From an uncultured Clostridium sp. (GTDB lineage Bacteria > Bacillota > Clostridia > Lachnospirales > Lachnospiraceae): a DNA stretch of 11,013 nt. The DNA lies in assembly GCA_958349075.1 (NCBI GenBank), contig CATWBR010000113.1, forward strand, positions 1 to 11,013. Reading direction: 5' to 3'. The notes beneath the pieces are model-generated. The model made no database searches and was not told the DNA's origin. It was given only the letters and a program-made list of their open reading frames with translations. Shown here piece by piece: positions 1 through 6,361 of this stretch. The position numbers were made by a program, and so were the translations under genes. Every line of letters starts with the position of its first letter. Within the stretch, counting starts at the first letter, position 1.

Positions 1-84
1 ATAGTATACAAAGTTATAATACAATACATAACAAATAAGAGGATTTTACATAATTGGAAAAAGAACAAAAACAACGAAGGAGGC
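1..84 (+). promoter_or_regulatory. A/T-rich leader with candidate promoter -10 box
   Basis: A TATAAT hexamer sits at 15-20, a perfect sigma-A -10 match. Its -35 partner would fall upstream of the window, so the promoter is only half visible. Transcription would start near 27, leaving a leader of about 60 bases before the first gene. The short element ATACAA occurs at 6-11 and 19-24, and GTATAC at 4-9; such A/T-rich motifs around a -10 box could be an operator, but no regulator gene is in the window to support this. No open reading frame or obvious riboswitch fold is seen here. Confidence 0.45.
77..83 (+). promoter_or_regulatory. Ribosome binding site deciding the start of the BtpA-like gene
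   Basis: AAGGAGG at 77-83 lies 1 base before the ATG at 85 but 7 bases before the in-frame ATG at 91. The second spacing is normal for ribosome binding, so 91 is the likely start. Confidence 0.75.
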
Positions 85-90
85 ATGGTG

Positions 91-900
91 ATGTGGTTGG
101 AACAGATGTTTGGCGTGCAAAAGCCGATTATAGCATTACTGCATTTGAGGGCACTGCCGGGCGACCCAAAGTACGGACAAAATGACAGTATGGGAAGAGT
201 AATCAAAATCGCAAAGGAGGAGCTGCGCGCGCTGCAGGAGGGGGGAGTGGACGGGATTTTATTCGCCAATGAATTCAGCCTGCCTTACCAGCATAAGGCG
301 GATTATGTGACCGTTGCGGCGATGGGAAGAATTATCGGGGAATTGCGGGACGAGATACATGTTCCTTATGGAGTGAACGTGGTGCTCAATCCGATGGCGA
401 CCATTGAGCTGGCCGCTGCGGTGGATGCCCGGTTTGTGAGAAATACCTTTACCGGAGCATACATTGGGGAGAGCGGGATTACCGATACCGATATCGCAAA
501 TGTAATGAGAAGAAAGAGCCAACTGGGACTGGAGCATTTGAAAATGCTGTTCAAGGTGAATCCGGAATCGGATGTCTATATTGCACAGCGTGATATTTCC
601 CAGATTACAAAGTCCATGATCTTCCATTGTTTCCCGGACGGGCTCTGCGTTTCGGGAAGCAGCGCAGGTTCGGAGACCGACGGGGAGATCCTGCAGGATG
701 TGAAGAAGGCGGCCGGAGATATTCCCGTATTCTGTAACACGGGATGCAACCGTGAAAACATCACGGACAAGCTGAGGACGGCGGACGGCGCCTGTGTGGG
801 AACCGCATTTAAGGCGGAGGGGCGATTTGAAAACTATGTGGATGCGGGAAGGGTAAAAGCGTTTATGGAGTCTGTGATTGAATACAGGAAGACGCTGTAG
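91..900 (+). CDS. BtpA/SgcQ-family TIM-barrel protein
   Basis: A predicted 269-residue cytoplasmic protein of the BtpA/SgcQ family, close to the usual family length. Visible family motifs are the opening KPIIALLHLRALPGDP (residues 11-26), the GGVDGILFANEFSLPY strand-loop, a VNVVLN strand followed by an alanine-rich helix and RNTFTGAY, and near the end GSETDG, PVFCNTGCNRENI and the glycine loop ACVGTAF. The late G-C-N-x-E-N and G-T-A-F loops resemble phosphate-binding loops of TIM barrels. The family has no settled reaction: cyanobacterial BtpA affects photosystem I, whereas SgcQ-type members sit in sugar operons of heterotrophs, as here. It is first in the operon, 38 bases before the kinase start. 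I infer a role in converting a sugar or sugar phosphate. The start at 91 is preferred over 85 on ribosome-site spacing. The family call is firm; the function is unknown. Confidence 0.88.
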   Translation: MWLEQMFGVQKPIIALLHLRALPGDPKYGQNDSMGRVIKIAKEELRALQEGGVDGILFANEFSLPYQHKADYVTVAAMGRIIGELRDEIHVPYGVNVVLNPMATIELAAAVDARFVRNTFTGAYIGESGITDTDIANVMRRKSQLGLEHLKMLFKVNPESDVYIAQRDISQITKSMIFHCFPDGLCVSGSSAGSETDGEILQDVKKAAGDIPVFCNTGCNRENITDKLRTADGACVGTAFKAEGRFENYVDAGRVKAFMESVIEYRKTL

Positions 901-926
901 GGCATTACGTGCGATGCAAAGAGGAG

Positions 927-932
927 AGGAGG
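927..932 (+). promoter_or_regulatory. Ribosome binding site deciding the kinase start
   Basis: AGGAGG at 927-932 is 6 bases before the ATG at 939. The reading frame stays open upstream to a GTG at 909, but that start would put this site inside the coding sequence and has no comparable site of its own. Confidence 0.8.
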
Positions 933-938
933 AGCTGT

Positions 939-2462
939 ATGGAGCACCCGGCTTCCTGCTATATGGGGATTGACATCGGCACATCGGGCACAAAGGGCGT
1001 TATCATTGGGCCGGACTGCCGGATTATTGCGGAATACCACGTCGCCCATGAGATAGAAAATCCAAAACCCAACTACTATGAGCATGACGCGGAGAATGTC
1101 TGGTGGAAGGAATTCTGTGAGGTATCAAGAGGGCTGATCCGAATGGCCGGAATTGACAGCGGGGCGATTGCCTGTGTTGGAGCCAGTACACTGGGGGCCG
1201 ACTGTCTTCCCGTAGATGAATCCTGCAGACCCCTGCGGAAAGCAATTTTATACGGGATTGATTCCCGCTCCCAGCAGGAGATAGAGGACCTGACCGGATA
1301 CTATGGAGAGAAGCGTGTAAAGGAGCTGTTTGGGCGGCCCATCTGTTCCGGTGACGTGGCGGCAAAGATTTTATGGCTCAAACATAATGAGCCGGAGATA
1401 TATAAAAAGACGTATAAGTTTCTGACCGGTTCTTCCTTTATCACGGCCAGGCTGACGGGAAACTATGTAGTAGATCAGTTTTTGGCCCAGGCCTCATTCC
1501 GTCCGCTATACCACATGGATGGACGTGTCAATGAAGAAGAATGCAGGATGTTCTGCAGGCCGGATCAGATTGCACGAGCGCAGCCGGTCCATGCGGCGGC
1601 CGGGACGGTGACGGCCCGGGCGGCAGAGGAGACGGGACTTAAGAAAGGAACACCTGTTATCACGGGGACGGGCGATTCGGCGGCGGAGGCGGTCAGCACA
1701 GGAGTCCTGAACCCGGGTGATATGATGCTGCAGTTCGGTTCCACATTGTTTCTGTACTATTGTTCGGATCACCTGATCACGGATGACCGGATGCGGGGAA
1801 ATAATTATCTGATCCCGGGCACGTTCAGCGTGGCGGGTGGAACCAATACGGCGGGGACTCTGACCGGATGGTACCGCGATGTTCTGTTTCAGGATGCGGT
1901 TACCGAGGAGAGACGGACAGGGCGGAACGCGTATGAAACTATGCTGGATGGAATTGAGGAGATTCCACCCGGATCGGACGGACTGATCACGCTTCCGTAC
2001 TTTGCCGGGGAGAGGACCCCGATCAACGACCCGAATGCCAGGGGCGTTCTTTTTGGACTTAAGCTCACCCATGACCGGCGGCACATGTACCGCTCTGCGC
2101 TGGAGGGCATCGGCTATTCGGTGGGGCAGCATCTGGATGCACTGAAGGAGAACGGGCTGCCGATTAAAAAGGCGATGGCCGTGGGCGGCGGCTCGAAGAA
2201 TATCCCCTGGATGCAGATGATTTCCGATATCTGCGGAGTGACGGTCCACATTGCGGAGGTGACCACCGGCGCGGCCTATGGCGATGCGCTGATGGCGGCG
2301 CTGGGAGCCGGGCGGTTTCGGGACTTTAATGAGCTGGGTGAGGTGATTCGGATTGGCAGAGTGCTGGTTCCGGACGGCGTAAGACATGAGATTTATAAGC
2401 CGTACTGCAGGATATATGATGCCCTGTACCAGAATACGAAAGAATTAATGCACCTTTTATAA
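939..2462 (+). CDS. FGGY-family carbohydrate kinase
   Basis: A predicted 507-residue ATP-dependent sugar kinase, the normal length for FGGY kinases. The N-terminal nucleotide loop GIDIGTSGTKG is at residues 10-20; the catalytic-base motif GTGDSAAEA has its Asp at about 246; YFAGERTP is at about 354-361; and the C-terminal adenosine-binding loop GGGSK is at 416-420, followed by W-x-Q-x-x-S-D. The overall pattern is closest to xylulokinase-like members. However, the sugar-side motif that reads SGQMHG in xylulokinase is STLGADC here (about residues 83-89), so D-xylulose should not be assumed. It lies between the BtpA-like gene and the epimerase gene (18 bases to the next start), as expected for kinase and isomerase steps of one pathway. 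Known for the family: phosphorylation of a sugar or polyol hydroxyl. The substrate is unknown. Confidence 0.93.
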   Translation: MEHPASCYMGIDIGTSGTKGVIIGPDCRIIAEYHVAHEIENPKPNYYEHDAENVWWKEFCEVSRGLIRMAGIDSGAIACVGASTLGADCLPVDESCRPLRKAILYGIDSRSQQEIEDLTGYYGEKRVKELFGRPICSGDVAAKILWLKHNEPEIYKKTYKFLTGSSFITARLTGNYVVDQFLAQASFRPLYHMDGRVNEEECRMFCRPDQIARAQPVHAAAGTVTARAAEETGLKKGTPVITGTGDSAAEAVSTGVLNPGDMMLQFGSTLFLYYCSDHLITDDRMRGNNYLIPGTFSVAGGTNTAGTLTGWYRDVLFQDAVTEERRTGRNAYETMLDGIEEIPPGSDGLITLPYFAGERTPINDPNARGVLFGLKLTHDRRHMYRSALEGIGYSVGQHLDALKENGLPIKKAMAVGGGSKNIPWMQMISDICGVTVHIAEVTTGAAYGDALMAALGAGRFRDFNELGEVIRIGRVLVPDGVRHEIYKPYCRIYDALYQNTKELMHLL

Positions 2463-2480
2463 GAAGAGAGGAGGCGCGGC

Positions 2481-3359
2481 GTGCTGGAAGTGATGAATAG
2501 GTTAGCGGGGATGAACTGTCATTATATCCGTCACAGCTTCGATTATTTTCTGGATAAGATGTCCGGGCTGGGTATCCGCAATATTGAGCTTTGGGGAGCA
2601 TCTCCCCACTTCTACGTGCCGGACTGCGGCGCGGGGGATGCGGTCCGGGTCAGAAGGAAGATAAAGGAGAGGGAGTTGAATTTAATTTGTTTTACCCCTG
2701 AGCAGGTTACATATCCGGTCAATATAGCTGCGAAGGAGGGCACACTCAGAAGAAGGAGCACAGATTACTACTTAAAAGCCGTCAGGTTGTGCGGGGAACT
2801 GGGGACAGAGCAAATGCTTCTGACACCCGGATGGGGATATCTGGACGAGCCGGCGGCCGAGGCGTGGAAGCGGTCTGCCGAGACAATCGGAGAGATTGCG
2901 GAGCAGGCGGAACGCGAAGGGGTTACCGTCCTGCTGGAGCATCTGACCCCGGCCAGTTCCAACCTGATTAACTGCGCGGAGGACTTAAACCGGATGTGCC
3001 GGGAAATTTCGTCGCCTGCGTTAAAGGCGATGGCCGATACGGTGCAGGTGCAGGTTGCAGGAGAAGAGATTGAGGAATATTTTGATGTTTTGGGAGAAAA
3101 TCTCCGCCATATTCATATCGCCGACGGAACTCCGGGCGGCCATTTAGCTCTGGGAGACGGGACGATTCCCCTGAGACAGATGCTCGGAGGGATCCTGCGC
3201 CGGGGATATTCCGGATTTCTCACAATGGAGACTGCGGATCGGCGGTATTTTGCGGAACCGGAAGAGGCGGACCGCAGATCCCTGCAATGGGTTTTACGAT
3301 ATACAGGAGAGGAGGAAGCCGGATGGAAAGAGCCTTTAATCCGCCGGACGGATTGGTAA
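2481..3359 (+). CDS. Sugar isomerase/epimerase, xylose-isomerase-like TIM barrel
   Basis: A predicted 292-residue protein of the AP-endonuclease-2/xylose-isomerase-like barrel family, which covers ketose 3-epimerases, IolE/IolI-type enzymes and hydroxypyruvate isomerases. The four metal ligands of the epimerase group are recognisable in order: Glu153 (LLEHL), Asp186 (AMADT), His212 (HIHIADG) and Glu250 (LTMET), with spacing close to that of tagatose 3-epimerase (152, 185, 211, 246). The histidine that normally follows the Asp as D-T-x-H is absent: the stretch reads DTVQVQV. The loop HLALGDG is typical of the family. Translation most likely begins at GTG 2481, 6 bases after AGGAGG; an in-frame ATG at 2493 is too far from that site. 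Its last 37 bases overlap the next gene, suggesting translational coupling. The fold and metal site are well supported; the sugar is not known. Confidence 0.9.
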   Translation: MLEVMNRLAGMNCHYIRHSFDYFLDKMSGLGIRNIELWGASPHFYVPDCGAGDAVRVRRKIKERELNLICFTPEQVTYPVNIAAKEGTLRRRSTDYYLKAVRLCGELGTEQMLLTPGWGYLDEPAAEAWKRSAETIGEIAEQAEREGVTVLLEHLTPASSNLINCAEDLNRMCREISSPALKAMADTVQVQVAGEEIEEYFDVLGENLRHIHIADGTPGGHLALGDGTIPLRQMLGGILRRGYSGFLTMETADRRYFAEPEEADRRSLQWVLRYTGEEEAGWKEPLIRRTDW

Positions 3360-3883
3360 AATGCCGGAAAGTGTTAGATGGGGCGGCGATGGCTGCAAGG
3401 GCGGCGGGAGCAATCTGCTCCTTTATCTTTATTACAATTCTATTTATCCAGGTTGCGCTGCGTTATCTGTTCAACAGTCCAATCTATGGGATTGAGGAGA
3501 CGGTTATCGCTTTGATGGTCTGGTACTCCTCGCTGGGTGCGGCCGTTGTTTATTGGGAAAAGGGACATGCAAGTATTATCTATTTTTTAAAGTTTATGCC
3601 TAAGTTTATCCAGATCGGGATTAGACACCTGTCAAACCTTATCATTCTTGTCACATCGGCGGTTTTCGTGTACGGCGGAATCGGGCTGTTCAGAATCCAG
3701 AAAAACACGATGCCGGTGGGAGGACTGTCGATTACCAGAGCATATTACTATGCGCTGCCAATCATTGTGATGGGGATTCTGCTGGTTTTGTTTTCGGCTT
3801 ATGACACGGTAGAGTTCCTGATTATGCCAAAGGATATCTATCTGAAAGAAATCCGCGAGGAGGAGGGTGGTCTGATTGAGTAG
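3323..3883 (+). CDS. dctQ: TRAP transporter small permease subunit (DctQ family)
   Basis: A predicted 186-residue inner-membrane protein with four hydrophobic segments, at about residues 26-48, 58-78, 98-122 and 140-162, the standard DctQ topology. The family motif after the first segment is clear: QVALRYLFNSPIYGIEE (residues 43-59), ending in the conserved acidic pair. It pairs with the large permease encoded next to form the membrane part of a sodium-driven tripartite carrier. The ATG at 3323 is chosen because AGAGGAGG ends 7 bases before it; an in-frame ATG at 3287 has no such site and would lengthen the overlap with the epimerase gene. The gene overlaps the epimerase by 37 bases and the large permease by 8, so the three are probably translated together. 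Confidence 0.94.
   Translation: MERAFNPPDGLVKCRKVLDGAAMAARAAGAICSFIFITILFIQVALRYLFNSPIYGIEETVIALMVWYSSLGAAVVYWEKGHASIIYFLKFMPKFIQIGIRHLSNLIILVTSAVFVYGGIGLFRIQKNTMPVGGLSITRAYYYALPIIVMGILLVLFSAYDTVEFLIMPKDIYLKEIREEEGGLIE
3861..3866 (+). promoter_or_regulatory. Ribosome binding site supporting a TTG start for the large permease
   Basis: AGGAGG at 3861-3866 is 9 bases before TTG at 3876. An in-frame TGA at 3873-3875 rules out any earlier start, and the next in-frame ATG (3957) would remove the first membrane segment. Confidence 0.7.
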
Positions 3884-5171
3884 CACAGCATTTGTATGGG
3901 CGGTTTTTATCTTGTTTGTTGTTTTGATTTTGCTGGAGGTGCCGATTCCGTTTGCAATGCTCGGTTCCAGCCTGCTGTTTGCCGTCAGACACCATGAAAG
4001 CTTTGTGATGTTTGCCCAGAAGACGGCCAATTCCTTTGCCGACTATTCACTACTGGCCGTCCCGGCGTTTATGTTTGTCGGCTGTGCCATGAATGAGATA
4101 GGTTTCAGCGACAGGATATTCGACGTGGCCAAAAAGGGGATTGGACATATTCCCGGAGGCCTGGGACACGCAAATATTCTGGCCAGCATGATTTTCGCCG
4201 GAATGTCCGGTTCGGCCATGGCGGATGCGGGCGGTCTTGGGGCCATCGAGGTCAAGGCCATGCGGGACGCGGGTTATGACGAGAACTTTTCCGTGGCTGT
4301 GACCGCTGCGTCATCCAGCATCGGGCCGATTATTCCGCCCAGCATCAACTTTGTGGTCTGGGGATTCATCGCCCAGTGTTCCACGCTGTCCCTGTTTCTG
4401 GCAGGTGTGCTTCCCGGCATCTTAATGGGAGTATCCATGATGATCTATACCTATGTTGCCGTAAAATATCTTCATGTGAAGGCGCCCCTGTACCGGAAAG
4501 CAACCGCAAAGGAGTTTCTGCACTCTCTCTGGAGGGGGCTGCCCGCTCTCGGAGCGCCCGCCATTCTCATCGGCGGAATCATGACGGGTATTTTTACACC
4601 TACGGAGTGCGGAGTAGTCGGGTGCGTCTATGTGGTGATTCTGGCATTCTGCTATAAGAAGATGTCGTTTAAAACGGCCTGGATTATCCTGAAGAATACA
4701 CTTTCCACCACTGCCATGACCATGTTCCTGTGTGCGACGGGAGCGGTGTTTAACTGGATGATTATCACCAGCGGCCTGATGGATCAGCTCTCTTCCCTGT
4801 TACTGATGATCCCGAACGCCTACATCGTGATGCTTCTGCTGAACCTGATCCTGCTTCTGATGGGGTGCTTCATGGGAAGTATGTCGGTTTTAATTATGAT
4901 GGCTCCGCTTCTTATTAACCTGGCCAATGCTCTTGGGCTCAGCCTGGTTCACATCGGAGTTGTGGCTGTCCTGAACCTGACGATAGGCCTGATTACGCCG
5001 CCTATGGCTCCGGCCCTGTTTATCGCAGCAAAGACGGCGGGCGTTTCCTTTGATAAAGCGTTAAAACAAACAATTCCATTTTTAATCCCACTGGTAATCA
5101 CCCTGTTGCTTATTACATTCATTCCGGATATTGTGCTCTGCATACCGAAACTGATGAAGGTGGCAGTATAG
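3876..5171 (+). CDS. dctM: TRAP transporter large permease subunit (DctM family)
   Basis: A predicted 431-residue polytopic membrane protein, the usual DctM length, hydrophobic almost throughout. Hallmarks are the long conserved block at residues 94-122 (GGLGHANILAS, then a G-M-S-G-S-A-x-A-D motif), GPIIPPS at 150-156, and the pseudo-symmetric second loop GLITPPMAP at 371-379. These two proline-rich hairpin regions form the ion and substrate path in this ion-transporter superfamily. It acts with the small permease and the binding lipoprotein to import a small organic acid using an ion gradient. The start is an unusual TTG, supported by the ribosome site and by the stop codon directly upstream. 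It overlaps the small-permease gene by 8 bases. The 71-base gap to the next gene is the longest space within the transporter set. Confidence 0.95.
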   Translation: MSSTAFVWAVFILFVVLILLEVPIPFAMLGSSLLFAVRHHESFVMFAQKTANSFADYSLLAVPAFMFVGCAMNEIGFSDRIFDVAKKGIGHIPGGLGHANILASMIFAGMSGSAMADAGGLGAIEVKAMRDAGYDENFSVAVTAASSSIGPIIPPSINFVVWGFIAQCSTLSLFLAGVLPGILMGVSMMIYTYVAVKYLHVKAPLYRKATAKEFLHSLWRGLPALGAPAILIGGIMTGIFTPTECGVVGCVYVVILAFCYKKMSFKTAWIILKNTLSTTAMTMFLCATGAVFNWMIITSGLMDQLSSLLLMIPNAYIVMLLLNLILLLMGCFMGSMSVLIMMAPLLINLANALGLSLVHIGVVAVLNLTIGLITPPMAPALFIAAKTAGVSFDKALKQTIPFLIPLVITLLLITFIPDIVLCIPKLMKVAV

Positions 5172-5242
5172 ATTTGAAGGGGAACGTTACATAAAAACAG
5201 CGGCGGCAGAAGCCGATAGAAAAAATAAGGGAGGTATTACAC
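5172..5242 (+). promoter_or_regulatory. Gap between permease and binding-protein genes
   Basis: This 71-base gap holds only a weak 4-base-pair hairpin (5201-5204 with 5212-5215) and a strong GGGAGG ribosome site at about 5230-5235, 7 bases before the next ATG. I see no convincing promoter or terminator, so read-through from the permease genes is expected. The strong site may favour higher translation of the binding protein, which is normally needed in excess over the permease. Confidence 0.4.
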
Positions 5243-6334
5243 ATGAGAAAATTATGGAGCACAGCATTAATTACGGTATTGTCATCTATGGCACTGGCAG
5301 GATGTCTGCCAAGCCAGCCGGCAGCAACAAAGGCTCCCGAAGCGGAACAGCCGGGGGAGGAGTCCCCGGGTACGGCGGAATCTGAAAAAGAAGAGGCAGC
5401 GGGGGAAATGGCTTCGGGGAAAGAACTTGTCATCAAGGTGGGAGCTTCCTCCGGACCGACGCAGCCGGCCGGAATGGCGGGGCAGAAAATCGCCGATCTG
5501 GTGAATGAACGTCTGAAGGGGCAGGTGAAGATTGAATATTATCCTGGTGAACAGTTGGGCAATGAGACCGCCATGCTGGAGAATATGCAGGTGGATTTAC
5601 AGCAGGGCATGTTCAATTCCTTCGACACCTATGCCAATATTGCCAAGGATCTCAACATAATGAGCATGGCCTTCGCATTTGAGAGTAAGGAGCATCTGTA
5701 TAACTATCTGCAGTCGGATCTTGCCAAACCGGCATTTGACACGCTGGAGAAAAACGGAATCCATGTGGTCGCCTACAAATTCCAGAAGAATCCGAGAGCT
5801 ATTTTCGGTAAAAAGCCTCTGACGGACGCGGCCAGCCTGAAGGGCGTGAAATTCCGTATTCCCAATATCCCAATCTGGGAGAAGAATTTCAGCACCCTGG
5901 GAGCCGTTCCGACAATCACTTCCTGGGCAGAGTATCCGCTCGCCATGATGCAGGGCGTAGTAGACGCGGGAGAATGCTCCTATGAATCCATTAATGCCCT
6001 GAAGCTGCATCAGTCGGCTCCCTATATATCCCTGGTGGACTACGCCTATCCCCTGGAATGTTTTACCTTAAATATGCAGACCTGGAACAAGCTGAGCGAC
6101 GAACAGAAACAGGTAATAGAGGAATGTGCGGCCGAGGTGGAAGTATGGTTCAGCGATTATGTAAGAGAGCAGTGGGAAGAGGACAAGAAGGTAATCGAGT
6201 CAGAGGGAGGAAGCTTTGTGGAATTTGACAAGCAGTCCTTTATTGATGCGATGGCCCCGCTGGCTCCGGAGCTGGAGGCGGACGGATACTGGGAGACAAA
6301 GGATCTGTATAATAAAGTGCAGGCTTTAAAATAG
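5243..6334 (+). CDS. dctP: TRAP transporter substrate-binding lipoprotein (DctP family)
   Basis: A predicted 363-residue extracytoplasmic binding protein. The N-terminus has a basic start, a hydrophobic stretch and the lipobox LAGC with Cys21, so it should be lipid-anchored to the outer face of the membrane, as usual in Gram-positives. Residues 22-60 form a Pro/Ala/Glu-rich linker. The DctP domain follows: GQLGNETAML-like segment (PGEQLGNETAML, 101-112), GVKFRIP with Arg205, GAVPTITSWAEYPLAMMQG, and VVDAGE (239-244). In characterised DctP proteins the arginine at the position of Arg205 clamps the ligand carboxylate, so an acidic ligand is likely (family knowledge plus inference). The usual VVDG-x-E motif appears as VVDAGE. 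The gene comes after both permease genes instead of before them. Its stop codon lies in a stem-loop described separately. Confidence 0.94.
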   Translation: MRKLWSTALITVLSSMALAGCLPSQPAATKAPEAEQPGEESPGTAESEKEEAAGEMASGKELVIKVGASSGPTQPAGMAGQKIADLVNERLKGQVKIEYYPGEQLGNETAMLENMQVDLQQGMFNSFDTYANIAKDLNIMSMAFAFESKEHLYNYLQSDLAKPAFDTLEKNGIHVVAYKFQKNPRAIFGKKPLTDAASLKGVKFRIPNIPIWEKNFSTLGAVPTITSWAEYPLAMMQGVVDAGECSYESINALKLHQSAPYISLVDYAYPLECFTLNMQTWNKLSDEQKQVIEECAAEVEVWFSDYVREQWEEDKKVIESEGGSFVEFDKQSFIDAMAPLAPELEADGYWETKDLYNKVQALK

Positions 6335-6341
6335 CCTGCGC
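6317..6341 (+). other. Stem-loop across the dctP stop codon
   Basis: Bases 6317-6325 pair with 6333-6341, giving nine pairs including one G-U wobble, around a 7-base A/T loop. Its core is GCAGGC (6319-6324) with GCCTGC (6334-6339). There is no following T-tract, so it is not a standard terminator. It sits between the binding-protein coding end and the hyuA ribosome site, where it could protect the upstream message from 3' decay or slow entry into the downstream half. Confidence 0.6.
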
Positions 6342-6361
6342 GATAGGCGGGAGGTACGAAG

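Noticed and set aside
902..917. GCAT/ATGC hairpin between the first two genes
   Set aside because: Only four pairs around an 8-base loop, likely chance.
259..993. Minus-strand open frame (244 codons) opposite the BtpA-like gene
   Set aside because: It is antisense to a well-supported gene, with no family motif and low-quality composition.
1506..2387. Long minus-strand open frame (293 codons) opposite the kinase gene
   Set aside because: It is fully antisense to a clear FGGY kinase, its product has no recognisable motif, and its Arg/His/Pro-rich composition is typical of a shadow frame in G+C-rich coding DNA.
939..2462. Naming the kinase xylB (xylulokinase)
   Set aside because: The sugar-contact motif differs from xylulokinase and no xylose isomerase is nearby; only the family is supported.
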